DNA of 64,000 nucleotides, taken from NCBI GenBank assembly GCA_019973155.2, contig BPQB01000100.1, positions 1-64,000 of the forward strand, written 5' to 3'. The stretch comes from Phanerochaete sordida. Taxonomy: Eukaryota; Basidiomycota; Agaricomycetes; Polyporales; Phanerochaetaceae. Made by a program: the position numbers and the translations under genes. The notes under the pieces are model-generated. The model ran no database searches. It was not told the origin of the DNA and saw only the letters and a program-made list of their open reading frames with translations. This document shows, piece after piece, positions 11,467 through 22,829 of this stretch. Numbering within the stretch: position 1 is the first letter of the stretch; each line of letters begins with the position of its first letter.

Positions 11467-12984
11467 AGAGCTTGACGGTGAGCTGGTTCATAATATGGTG
11501 TATATGGCTGTACTCACTGTCGACAGTGCAGAGCTGGAGTAGCCGGGATGCGGAGAAGAGCGCCGAGGCACGTCGCGGATAATGGTGATGCTGCTGGATC
11601 CAGTGGTAGGACCTGGGTCTTGAGCGATGGAAAAGGACGTTGGACAATGGTGGAAATACAGACATGTCCTAACCCTGTAACGTCATCATGGACGGAGCAT
11701 ACTGCTGTCTGTGTTCAGGCACATTTTTGTCCAAAAGGCCACGTAGTATTTTTTGTCACATCGCATTGCTCTGCTGCTGGTGACTATTAAGTCGAGGGTC
11801 AAGGAACAGACCCTGAACCTTGGGGGGAAAATTGAATATTGCTTATGCAACCTACGGTCAGGCCCTTTGCGAGGTTCGACGAGGAATGGTCAACGAGCAA
11901 GCTGAACCAGGCGCTTCCCAGCTTTGGTTCGGGGTTACATAAGCCCGATCCGCCAGGCCGCTGTAGCGCCGCTGGCAGCTTTACCTCAGGAATTGGACTG
12001 CAGCACACGTACGTCGCCGCGAGCTGCGGAACCGAGATATCTATGCAAATGTTGACGGCATAGTGTTTTCTTTCGCAGGTAAAGGACTCTTGGACTAGAT
12101 GCGTTCTGGGTAGGCTATGCACTCGCTGACGCACGCGCCGAGTCGTTGCAATGCAGTCCTCGATTCATCGAAATCCTCCACTTTGAGGATGAGAAACATG
12201 AGGCGAGTGAATTTTTGACCCTCTCGGCGTAGAGTTGTGGCTCATAAAATGCAGGCTTGAACCGACACCCGCCGGGCCTCGCACCATCACGGTTCGAAAC
12301 GTCCCTGCCGTCTTCCAGGGCAATCGCATACCAAGCTTGTTTCACATGATGCAACATGGTGTGATTGCAGTTCCACGCACGAGCATGTTAGACTGCCAAT
12401 CAGGTACACTGTCGTGTCTGTCCGCCTTCTTTATCCCTGATATCGAACTTTGCAGGATCGCTGCGCTGACGCTCGCCTTCGCGGAGTGCTTGAACTCTAG
12501 CGCGGCTGAGTACGTACGCATCTTGCTCCCGGAGCAAAGTGCCGACCGTGTCACGGGCAGCCAATATAACATCGAATGCTCTGTTTTTGTTGCACAGCAG
12601 CGTCTTTCGTTGCCCTGACGAGCAGCCCATACAAATTAGGTAGGGAAGTCGGTAGCACATGTGGGCAGCATACCCTTCTTACCAGCCCTACAGATGTCGT
12701 GCTGCAAATTCTGATTCGAGCTATACCGAAGAGCACGCCTAGTCAAGAAGCGGCGGCCTTGCAGGGGACTGCGACTTGCCCTGCGTTTGCGTGCGGAAAA
12801 ACGAGCACAGACCGCGGTGAGACCGACATCTTGAGAACCGTGGACGCTGTGCGGCTGGCTGCAGGCCTGATGCTGGAGAACGACGCACCACATGCGCCAG
12901 CAATGCTTTCGCAAACGCGCTTCAGCACAGGACGAGCTCGTCATTGAGGATACAGGGCCGCGCTACACGCATCCGACGTTCGCA

Positions 12985-12992
12985 TATTAAAA
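12985..12992 (+). promoter_or_regulatory. Variant TATA site of second MFS gene
   Basis: TATTAAAA lies 113 bases before the ATG at 13098, in a block that aligns with the TATAAAAA of copy 1. The single A-to-T change at the fourth base could weaken TBP binding (inference). Confidence 0.45.
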
Positions 12993-13097
12993 TGCCCGCT
13001 AATGCAGCACCGAGCTCTTCACCGCCGGTCGCATCGTGGCTCCTCCTCCTCTCCACCGCCTACACCTCGGGCCCACACTCCCTACTCACTCTCCGCC

Positions 13098-14904
13098 ATG
13101 GCCAGTCTGAACTCGGACTCATGCGTCACAGTCTGCAATCCCGGTGATACTTCCTTCGCCAAGAAGACGTCGAGACTGGAAGCTATGGGCCAGCTGACGG
13201 TCATTCCTACGCCCTGCCCCTGCCCTACTCTTCCCCCTGTCGATCGAGGGTTCGCCGCGTGGGCGACGGTAAGCCGTGCCACGCATCCCGTACCCGATCT
13301 CTTTATTCACCTGTGCTATAGCTTGCTGCATCGTGCATGATGGGCCTTTTCGTGTTCGGCTTTCCAAAATCAGCGGGTGTACTCCTCGCCGCCTACCTTG
13401 AAGACTCCCTGTACACCAGCCAACGGAGCGCCACCACGCTCCTGCCTCTAATCGGCACGTTCAATATGGGGATACTGTACTGCGGCGGTGAGTCACTAAT
13501 GTTCAGTGCTTGATCGTATGCCCTCATCAATTGCTGTAGGGTTACTGGTAACTCCCTCGATCCGGTACTTTCCCCCTCTGCGTAAAGTCTCTACCTGGGT
13601 TGGGATCGCAATATGTTTTGCCAGCCTTCTAGCCGCAAGCTTCACCACTAATGTCAGCCTTTGTCCCATCGTAAGAACAGGCACTCATCCTGACCACCGA
13701 TCACAGGTGAAAATTCTCATAGCATCTGAAGGAGTGACTTTCGGCGTCGGCGCTGGTACGTTATCTATCAAGGAACGTGTCGATGTATCCTGTCTCATTC
13801 GCATAGCCCTGGTATACTGCCCGCTCGTCTCGTACATGAACGAATGGTTCGTCGAACGCCGGGGCCTGGCAAACGGAGTTCTATTCGCTGGTGCGTTGCA
13901 TCCACCTGTGACCGTCACCGTTCTCACGTTATGACTGTTCCTCTGCACAGCCGACAACGTCGGAGGCATACTCTTCCCCATCGTCATTCCCGTGCTCATC
14001 TCGCATTTCGGCATTGCGATAACGCTGCGCGTCTACGCGATTGCGCTCGTACTCTGTCTGCTGCCCGCCGCGCTGCTCCTGAAGACACGTCGACCCGCGC
14101 CGTGTTGCAAGGCCCCCACGCTGGACCGGACATCAGACCGGCGTCACTGGCTGCGCGACCGTCGCTTCTGGTTCTTTATCACGCTCAACACCCTTCAAGG
14201 CCTCGGGAACTTCGTGCCGCCAACCTGGCTTCCAAGTACGTCATTATACACCGTCACATAAGCTCTCCCACTGACCACTATCTTCAGCGTTCACAGTCTC
14301 GCTGGGCGTCAGCGAGAGCAAGGCCTCGCTCGTCCTTACGCTTACAAATGGCGCGACAGCGCTCTCGGGATTCGGCGCTGGCTGGCTCAGCGACCGCGTC
14401 AACATCTGGGCCCTCGGGATAGGCTCGCTAGTGCTATCCACACTCGCGACGTTTTTGCTCTGGGGTATCGCCGCGACGTCGTACGCCGGCGTGCTCGCCT
14501 TCTCCATCGGCTACGGTCTGTCGGCGGGCTGCTGGTCGAGCATGTGGAGTGGGTTCGTCAGACCCGTCGCAGGTACGCAACTTTCCACTGTATATATCTG
14601 GACAAGCGGCCTGATCGGGGGGATAGGCGACGATGCATCTCTTGCGACGACGATATTTAGCCTCATGCTATTCACGCGCGGGGTCGGCAACTTTGCCTCC
14701 ACCCCGATATCTACGGCCCTCCAAACCATCAACAGCCCAATTACATCGAGCTCTGCACCCAGGATAGGCTTCGCAGTTGACGACAGTCATTTCGTCGCGG
14801 TCATCATCTACACTGGTGTTTGCTTCGCTATCGCAGCCATAGTTGCGATTGTCGGCTGGACACTAGACCACAGATCAAACGTAAAGCAGGCTGATGAGGT
14901 ATAG
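13098..14904 (+). CDS. MFS transporter, monocarboxylate-transporter-like (copy 2)
   Basis: Eight exons: 13098-13268, 13322-13487, 13540-13652, 13707-13755, 13807-13890, 13951-14235, 14288-14572, 14627-14904, giving 476 aa. Exon lengths are identical one by one to those of the gene at 4325 (171, 166, 113, 49, 84, 285, 285, 278), and all joins are in frame. The protein has the same layout: hydrophilic N terminus, DRGFAAWAT, about 12 membrane spans and a short cytoplasmic tail ending KQADEV. Differences from copy 1 are mostly conservative in the spans and larger in the N terminus and central loop (copy 1 PNISTSEPK, copy 2 CKAPTLDRT). Substrate unknown. The intact frame and splice sites suggest both copies are functional. 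Confidence 0.93.
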
Positions 14905-15906
14905 AGCTCCTGAAACCTCACACGTACCAGGATATACCATAGACTCTCAGATAGTAAATATATATTTATCGATATATTATGATCCCCTCACTTCTCTGAT
15001 AATGTGACACCGCCAGCAAATGACGCGCTGTTACACACGAGCAGGAGTATCACGTTACGAAGGCGCATAGGACGTCGTCGCTATGCCGAGCGACACTCGT
15101 CCTTCAGGGCTGTGCCCACAGCGAGTTTGAGCGTGGCGTGAGCCTCTCCAGCAAGTATGCCATCACGGTCAAACACCTCACTAATCCAAAGAGCCGCCTT
15201 CGAACAGATCACGTCAAATCACGACCTCTCTCCGACATCCTAGACACAGCAGGACGGCGGAGGCCGCTAGAGCGGCAAATGCAACCTCGCAACATATCTT
15301 GGCAATCGACTCTCAAGTGGAGCAAAGGTGCGCAGGGTCGTGGGCCCCGATTTCATCTTCCGAGACACGATTATTGGAGGCGCGGACTCATAATCTGTCG
15401 TCTAGCAGTTCCTGCGGTCCAGCACAGTGCTGTACTGATGAGCCGATGGCGGGTGCATGGCGTCGATCTGGGTCGGCCCTCGGTCGATTGACGAACGTCA
15501 TGCGGGGACCCTGGTTTCGGGGGCAGTGGGCAGATATCTTGAGACGCTCAACACGCCTCGAAGAATACTCCAGGAGTAAGATGTGTGGTATTTCGTGACC
15601 CTAGTGAACATTTGGAGCTACTATAAATATTTGAGGATGGCTCATCGCGACGCTCGCAGGGGCAGCAGGCATGGACGCGTGCCGTATAGCATATATTTGA
15701 ACTGACAGACCATATTAGACGATCGTGCAGATGAACAAACTGCTGTAATGACACGATCTCAAGGAGGAGCGTATTACGGGGCCCAGTTGACGTTTCTTGC
15801 CTGAGAGAGGCTGCCAGAGTAGCACGTGAAGCAAGCATTTTATGGGTATTTATTCGCAGAGCTAAATAGATGGAACATGATTGCGGTATTCCTGTGCTCT
15901 CGTCAG
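14905..15906. other. Intergenic between MFS copy 2 and HET-1, no recognised gene
   Basis: Convergent 3' ends face each other here (MFS on +, HET on -). The stretch 14955-14985 is very AT-rich and probably the MFS 3' UTR. The remaining frames are short and unrecognised. Confidence 0.6.
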
Positions 15907-18374
15907 CTACCGCTGGTATAATACATGTACAGTCCTCAATCCAATATTATCCAGCGAGCCATCGGGGCTCAGTACGGCTCCACATCTCTCTACAGCCGAG
16001 ATCAAACTCCCGTCAACCGTGTCCGTCTCCACAATGCGGAGGATACCTGTCACATTTGTCCGTGTCCTCCGAAGGAGATACCAAGCATCGGACGTGAAGG
16101 GCCCACCCACGACCTGATAGAGGCGATGCCGACTCCAGAAAAATGTAGGAATCCACGAGTATCCGCGACTGCAGTACATCGTCGCCGTGCCGTTGGCGAT
16201 GTCGTCGGGCTGCTGGATGATGATACATGGTCCAATGAGAGAGGTGTACTCGTGGTACGAACCTGTTCCGGCCGTTCCCAGGCCGTGTTGGTGGACGTGG
16301 AGCAGATTATCTTCGATGTCAGAAGGTCGAACCCCGTCGACGTTCCACCTAGGAAAGTATTCCAGGAATTCCACCCACGAAGGCAAAATCGTATCGCGCT
16401 CTGGTTGTGTCTCCATATGGCGAAGTGCGATCTGGCCGCGAAGGTGCGCGGGAAGATGCTTGAGAAGGATGGCCCACGCGATCTCAACGGAGACCGTCGT
16501 GTCGTACAGCGGCAGCGTCTCGCACCCAATGATGTACGCAAGCGATGCGACCCTGTCGAGCTCGGTCGTACAATGGCGCTTCTGCAGCATGTCTGCCGCT
16601 GCGACGAGCCGCTGCAACGACGCCAGGTACTTGTTGTTGGACCACATAGGCTTGTAGAAAAGCCACGCTGCTCCCGTGGTCTGCGCTATGGTGCGTGGGC
16701 GGGCAAGTATGACTTGCTGGAAGTGCTCGGTGAAAAACCTGCGGGTGTCAGCGTCGACGCGGCCCGTCGTCCCGCCGGGCAGCCAGGACTCCGTTGCTTC
16801 CTGCACGGTCCACACGCGATTGAAGCAATGGCGGTCGGACGCCAAGACGTGCGGTTTGGGATCGAAGGGCAGCCCGAGGCCGTTGAAGTAAGTGATGCAG
16901 GGGGTATTCGGGAAGGAATAAATATACCCGATCGTCGGGATGTCCAGCCTCCACTCCTTGAGGCGGCGCGGCTCGTCCTCGGCGCGCCCTTCCTGCCGCA
17001 GACACAGGATGTCGAGCCAGACGTACTCTGCGCCGAAGTTCAGGAGTTCGACTCGGACGTGGTCCAACGTCGTGGCACAAGGGACGGGGACCGGCCATTC
17101 TCTGCCGTTGATCGGCGTGATGAGAGATGCGCGCGCGTCGGCAGCGACCCAGCTATGTGATACCGTCCACAGGTTATCGGGGAGCTCTCCACCAGACGTA
17201 GGCGGCAGAGCGTGAAAGGGAAGAACCCGGTTGCTGTAAAGGGTCCCCGGCCAAAATCGATCGGGGGGCTGTTTGCCAGAAGCAGGCGGCAGGACGTGGA
17301 AAGGCAGGACCCGGTTGCTGTAAAGGTCCCAGACCCTTCGGGGAGCGACATGTGAATCACGTAGGTAGTTGCCTTGAACAGCGTCTCGCCGCATCGCGTC
17401 GTCATCTGCCTTCTGGCGCGAAAGCGTGTCGAGCAATATCGAGAGATCGTCTGTCCAATATCGTCGGAGAGCTCCGTAGACCTGACCGAAGTCTTGCGAG
17501 GTGTGAAGAAAGTGCTCCAGACAATGGCGGAGACCCGGTCTGTCCACGGTGTAATCCGTACCCATGATGTCGTTGAGGGTCGCCAGGAGTGTATCGACGT
17601 CGAGATCAACGCACGGCCTGTCAGCGAGCTCAGACGGCAGGGCAAGGGTGCTGTAATGTACCCGCTGGTAGGGTACGGGAGATCTCTCCGAGGAGCCCTG
17701 GCCAGGCAGCGGTCCCGGAACGATAACGTACGGCGCCCGCTCGCCCTTCGGCCGCCTCGCGCGCACGGAAAACAGCATCTCCTCCTCCACCCCGTGTTCC
17801 GCGAGCTTGATAATCGCCCACATCCGCATGCGCGCCGACACCGCGTCGCGGAACTCGCTCGTGCGCCGGTACGCGTTCGACGACATGATGCCGACGGGGA
17901 CGTCGAGGATGTGCACGCCGTTGACGTGGCGCACGTCGCTTGTGTCCCAGTGGCGCCGGAGCACCTCTGCACGGGTGTTCGCGCGGCGCCTGGTGTCGAG
18001 GTCCTGGAGCTGGTGCTGGTGTGCGGGCCACGGCGGGCGGTCGGCCGTGATCGTGAGGGTGGTGCCGGCAGGCCCCCCGCCATTGAGCCTGAGCCTGATC
18101 TCGATTGGGGCCTGCATGGGGCGTCAAAGGCGTCAGTACGGTCTCCAGCGAGGGCAATATGCGTACATATGGATCATGTGCTGCGCTCTGCGCCTCGCCG
18201 GCCAGGTCGATGCCCAGGTTCAAAGCTATCAATTATAAGAGATGAGAATGTGGAATATGATCCACGACCCCGGTACTTACAGTACGTCAAGCGAAACGAG
18301 AACTCGCATTCCGTACACAGGAGACCGTCGTCGTTGAGCGTCAGGTTGATCGCGGTGAGATGTCCGTCGTCCAT
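15907..18374 (-). CDS. HET-domain protein (HET-1)
   Basis: Three exons on the minus strand: 18281-18374, 18167-18225, 15907-18111, joined with GTAAGT...TAG and GTACGC...CAG introns to give 785 aa. The first exon (94 nt, MDDGHLTAINLTL) and second exon (59 nt) match the layout of the other HET genes here. The HET domain (PF06985-type, cell-death effector in fungal vegetative incompatibility) covers roughly residues 360-480: WTVSHSW near 366, EYVWLDILCLRQ near 413, DIPTIGYIYSF, YFNGLGLPFDP, and RVWTVQE. N-terminal to it is a conserved family region (MWAIIKLAEHG...LFSVRARR, a SELADRPC motif and YGALRRYW). The C-terminal ~200 residues are family-specific. There is an extra in-frame duplication just before the HET domain. 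The next gene upstream, also on the minus strand, ends at 18664. Confidence 0.9.
17165..17325 (-). repeat. 84-bp in-frame tandem duplication inside HET-1
   Basis: The segment starting LYSNRVLPFH is present twice at an 84-bp period (minus-strand copy starts at 17325 and 17241). The copies differ at several residues (V/A, A/T, K/G, Q/E), so it is not recent. Every other HET gene in the window has one copy. Confidence 0.9.
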
Positions 18375-18663
18375 CTTGGTGACGGACGGGAGCAAGCGAC
18401 GCCCGAAGAAGCGCTGGCATGGTGGCACCGTCACGCGCGTACTCCGGGTAGCAGACGAAGACAGATACTCTGCACACGGCGCGGAAGAGTGCAAACGAAC
18501 GGAAGTTATGCTGCTACTGATATTAACGATTATTGTACAGCTAGGATACAGAGAATCTGAGGAGGTATCGCTACAACAGTCTAGAACCAAAGCCAAAGGA
18601 ATGACACGGACACGACAGAAAGAGAGTATACCAGAATCACGACACAACCAACAAAAAGGTCCC

Positions 18664-21654
18664 TCACGCATCACCCACCACGCCCAGCTCAACCTCAAAC
18701 CGCGCCAACGCCCCCTCATCGTCAATCCGCGGATACGCCTTCGCGCCCGCACCCCCACCAACAGTCGCAGCAATCGCATCCAACGACGGCACGCTCGACA
18801 CCGCAGAATGCACCGGCGTGAGCGCAGTCGTCGGCGCGCCCTTGGGCGGCGAGCCCGCGACGGGGTCGAGGCCGCGCGGGCGGCCGCCGATCGCGAGGCG
18901 CGGGAGCGCGGCCGCGGAGGTGCGCCGCGCGAGGAGCGACTGGCCGCGAGACGCGAGCGACGGCGCGCGCGCTGCAGGACGCGGGGGCGAGGGCGAGCTG
19001 GGGATGGGCGACAGGACGGGCGAGGCGAAGCGCGTGCGCCTGGACGGTGTCGACGCGAGCGGGCTCTCGGAGTGCGAGCGCGCGTGCGCGCCGCCGGACG
19101 GGCTGCGGGACGGAGCGTTGCTCTGGAAGCTGCTCGCGCGGCGGAGGTCGCCCTGGACGCTGCTGATGAATGAGGGCAGGCGCTGCGTGGAGACGCTGGC
19201 GGTGCGCTGGCGGGAACGGGCGGGGCTGGGGCTCTGTTCGGACGCTGACGCGATTGGCATGCGCGGAGGCGTCCTGCGGGTTTCATGAGGCGAGGTGCAG
19301 TGGGGGGCGGAGACGACATACCTAGCCAAGGGGAGCCCTGGGACCCGCCTCAGAGGCGGTAGCGGCCGCGTGTACTCGGCCTTCATGTCTGCGCCGAACA
19401 TGCTGACGTCCTGGCCGCCGCGGTTCCTGTTGACCTCAATGATCTTGCGAAGGTTCAGGCTGTTTCCGGTGGGCGAGGGGCTCTCAGGGGCGCCCATGGG
19501 GACGACACGGCCCCAGGGAGTAACGCCAGCACCGGTGACCTCGGCGTACGATAGCTGGTCTCGGATGTACCTGAGTCGGGGACGTCAGCGCAAGGACTGT
19601 GAGACGATTGAGTAGACGCACGGAATGTACATGCGCAAGAACGCCGCCTTCGACAGCCCCTGCATCGGCGCGCCAAAGCCAGCCGTCGAGTGCCTGCGGC
19701 GGAGCTCAGGCAGGGCCGCCAGCCGCAGCGCGGCCTGCTCCTCCTTGACGACGCGCCCTGCCTCCGCGCGCGGCGCAAAGCGCGCGTGACTGCGGCTGTG
19801 AAGGATGACGCCCATCTGCGCGGCGAGCGACGGGAAGGAGTCCTGGAGCTCGGGCGACTTGAGCGGGAAGCGCGCGTCCGCGTCGGTCGGGAGGACGGGG
19901 CAGCGCGGGTCCTTGAAGATGTCGAGGCGCGCGCGCGTCGCGGAGAGCTGTGGGAGCGGGTCGACGTCTGCGCGGATCCACTCGGGGTCGCTCAGCGGAG
20001 GCGGTTCGCTGAAGGCGCGCTGGTGCCCTGAGCGGAAGAGGGTGCGCATCTGTGGCGTCGGGCGAGGACAGAAGGGGTCCTCGGCATCGTCGTTGCGCAC
20101 GAGCGTAGTCGAGCGAGCGAGAGTACAAGGGTCGGGGAAATGCAGAGGAGGGCGGCACTCTTGGATGAGCGTCATGCGTCGCAGTCCGGACCCGTTTTCC
20201 TCGTCATCTTGCATGGCCATGTAGGACTTGATAGTCGTCCAATCCTCCGCGGTAACACGTTCACCAACGACGTCGCTCAAATCGCTGCTAGGAGGGACCA
20301 GGGACCAATCTGATGGCATATAGTCAGGTAAATCTTGAGGGAGGCTGCTCGACGCGCTCGTCGTAACCTCGACGGCAGAGCTGCCGCTGGCGACAGAAGG
20401 CGAGCTCTTGGAGCTGTTCAGGGCCACAGCGCCTTCTGAACTGGACCGGGTGTCTTCAGGTTCGACGACGGAGAGGCGAGCGCAGATCTCGAGCTGTTGC
20501 GAGGCAGGACCATTGGCCATAGCGGCGCCCAAATTCTCACCACCCAGAGCACCCGAGGCAGGAGGTACAGAATCGCCAGCGTCCACAGAAATGGGTTCGC
20601 CGTCGGTCAGTTCTTGAGCATCCGGCTCAGCGACCTGAGCTGCAGAGTCGACAGGAGTGATGAGACCAGCAGAGCGTAGTACGTCGTCAGACAGAGATTC
20701 TTCCAGGTTTTCGTCCATGAGCGAGACTGCCAGAGCCGAAGGTGCCGCCGCCAGAGGCCCCAAAACGTCGAACGAGGGCGCAGTCGGGGGAGCGTGGTGA
20801 GCACCGGTGTTCGTCGCCTGAGAAGACGGCGCGCGTTCGCGTACGTCGTCGGCATTTGGAGAGATGAAGTCGTCGTCGGATGAGTTATCCCAGATAGACA
20901 AGGACTGCGCGCGACCAGGCCGAGGTTCATCTTCGCCAGAGAGCGCCTTAGGATCGGAGGAGACCATAGATCCGTCTTCCACAGAAGAGGACGGGCTGGC
21001 AGGTTCGGAGGCGGCAGAAGCCTCTGCGATACCTGAATCCTCGAGCGAGACACGCAGGGCGTCAGATCGACTGGCGGTCGGTGGTGGGGCATCCAGGTCG
21101 CAGCTGGGGTTGTCGACCCCGAGCTCTTTGCAAGGCTGATTGGACGGTGGACGAGCATTGCGTTGTGCACCTGTCAAGAGCAATCCTTCGTCTTCCGTGT
21201 GGAGCACTTCCTGGATGATGAGCCAGATGATGCAGACGGAGAGTACGAACAGGATGAGCGGGAAGAGCTGCGTGATGTCCATGCTCGGGATGTTCGACGA
21301 CCCAGAAAGCATTTCGTGTAGAGATTCCCAGTCGCCCAGCCCGAGACTATCAAGGAGACCAGCCAAGACTTGCTCCTTTGCGGTACCGGCATCGTGGAGG
21401 TCGAGGCCGAACTCGGGGTGCGAGGGAACTTCGGCGAAGAACGGGCAGGTAGTGAGCTCGCCAGCGAGGCACGTAGGGAGCTTGTCCATCCATGGGGGAT
21501 ATGGCCAGGTGAAGGGGTGCTGCACTGTCGCCGACGGAGGAGGAGTCGCGACAGGGTCCCACTTTGTGCGGACGATGAGGTCGATGATGTTGAAGAGCTT
21601 CTTCACCGCGGCCGTCATCGACTGCAGGACCTGGATGAAGTAGTCAAAATCCAT
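18664..21654 (-). CDS. Large single-span membrane protein with disordered tail, unknown function
   Basis: Three exons on the minus strand: 19622-21654, 19322-19570, 18664-19273, giving 963 aa. Introns are 51 and 48 nt with GTGCGT...CAG and GTATGT...CAG; the second is in frame and could be read through. I start at the ATG at 21654 (context CAACATGG) because the longer frame upstream has only a TTG. Residues ~1-150 include a short amphipathic start (MDFDYFIQVLQSM) and a Pro/Trp-rich stretch. One strong membrane span follows (LFPLILFVLSVCIIWLIIQ). The rest is long, Ser/Pro/Asp/Glu-rich and looks disordered, with local Arg-rich patches (RRHSTAGF, SRRTRFASP) that could be phosphorylation targets. 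No catalytic domain is recognised. Anchoring in the ER or plasma membrane with a cytosolic regulatory tail is inference. Confidence 0.75.
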
Positions 21655-22019
21655 GTTGAGTAATATACGTCGAATGAAGGTGTCGCAAGATGCAGAAGGA
21701 GAAGTAAAGGAGCGAATGAGATGAGCGAGAGGATGGGGAGAACGAGAAAGCGCGTCCGCGCGTTGAACATCTATTTGCGCTTGTTTGTTCACTTTCTCAC
21801 AGAGTTCGTCCTGGCTTCCAAACGGCCTACGGCGCAAGTCATCATTCAAGTAATTCGTCCCGATGATCCCGGCTGACCCTTCTATGTTCAACGTTCAACT
21901 ATGATACAAACCCCGGGTTGAGAGAAAAATTAGCAAACATATAGTGCATAGTAGCGCCGTACTCGTCAATGAACATCCAATTGACAAGCCTCAGCCTTCA
22001 AAACGTCAAGTACGCAAAG
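21655..22019. other. 5' region of the membrane-protein gene; no other gene
   Basis: Likely 5' UTR and promoter of the minus-strand gene ending at 21654. A long open frame runs through it on the minus strand but lacks an ATG. Confidence 0.5.
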
Positions 22020-22656
22020 CTCGACCTTGTACACGCCTGTTGTAGACACCGGGAGCACATTCTACGTTTTGCGTATTATAGTAGCCCATACACGAGATTT
22101 TTTCCGCCATCTGTCGCCTCTCGATCATAGTAGTCTCCACAACGCAACCACGGCACCCGATGGGAACAGGCCAGACACCGCCGCTGACGGGCGTAACGAC
22201 CGAACTGTCCGCAGTATTCTTCAGGAGAACATAGTACGGCAAGACGCGATTGCTGAGCAGATTCCGCACCCGCCGCGGGGGATCTTTCCGTTTCTGATGT
22301 AGCTGTCTTCCACGGCGTCCCGCCGTCATATCGCCTCGTCTCTGGCCTGTCTCGCTCTAGAGTGAGGGAAGGCTCGCCTATCTGTGACTCATGATTGCCA
22401 GTGGGGACGTACTAGAACACCATAGACAGAACCAAGGAATAGACTCGAGGAGGCAGGCGGTGTCGAAGATGACGTCGAGAGCTGCCAGAACAGCATACAT
22501 CTCGGTGCACGGCTTGTCGATTATGTCCGGTGAGATGGCGTGAAGCTGTAGTGATCTCACTGTAGGGACATCTGAGAGCGGATTGTGCTAGGGCTTTGGG
22601 CAGAAGCCGGTTCCGGGATGAGGGGTAAACCACTTCCCCGCGCCGCATCGGAAGAG

Positions 22657-22779
22657 TATGGCGTACCATTTGTAGAAAAAATAGACGCCATATTCGACTC
22701 TTTACTTACCGGGTTGAATACCAATTCAAAGCCATCGTAATCGTGTTACTTACTGGAATCGTGACTTCACGATTCCGGC
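22657..22779 (+). repeat. Terminal inverted repeat, left copy
   Basis: Matches the reverse complement of 24550-24670 with scattered substitutions (about one in six or seven by eye). Weaker similarity may extend some 40 bases further inward (GCTTC...GTTCCGC on both sides). Confidence 0.88.
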
Positions 22780-22829
22780 CAGCTGCTTCATGTTCCGCGC
22801 GCCAGGTTCTCCTGGTCTGACACGCCGCT

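Larger units (their letters stand above)
11910..14910 (+). repeat. Segmental tandem duplication, copy B (upstream region plus MFS gene)
   Basis: Direct repeat of 2880-6130, same orientation, ~9 kb apart. Similarity is easy to follow through the GTTACATAAGC block, the GAGCATGTTAGACTGCCA block, the TATA region and all eight exons. Introns have diverged in sequence but not in position. The stretch 11467-11909 between the small secreted gene and this unit holds nothing recognised. Confidence 0.8.

Noticed and set aside
15925..17160. 411-codon + strand frame
   Set aside because: It lies antisense to HET-1, whose frame carries a recognised domain and splice structure. The + frame is a GC-driven shadow.
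17374..19173. 599-codon + strand frame
   Set aside because: It spans two minus-strand genes and their intergenic gap, is Arg-rich in its second half and has no domain.
22657..22740. Inverted repeats as a coding sequence (YGVPFVEK... reads open in both copies)
   Set aside because: I compared codon positions between the two copies: changes are spread over first, second and third positions, so there is no sign of coding constraint.
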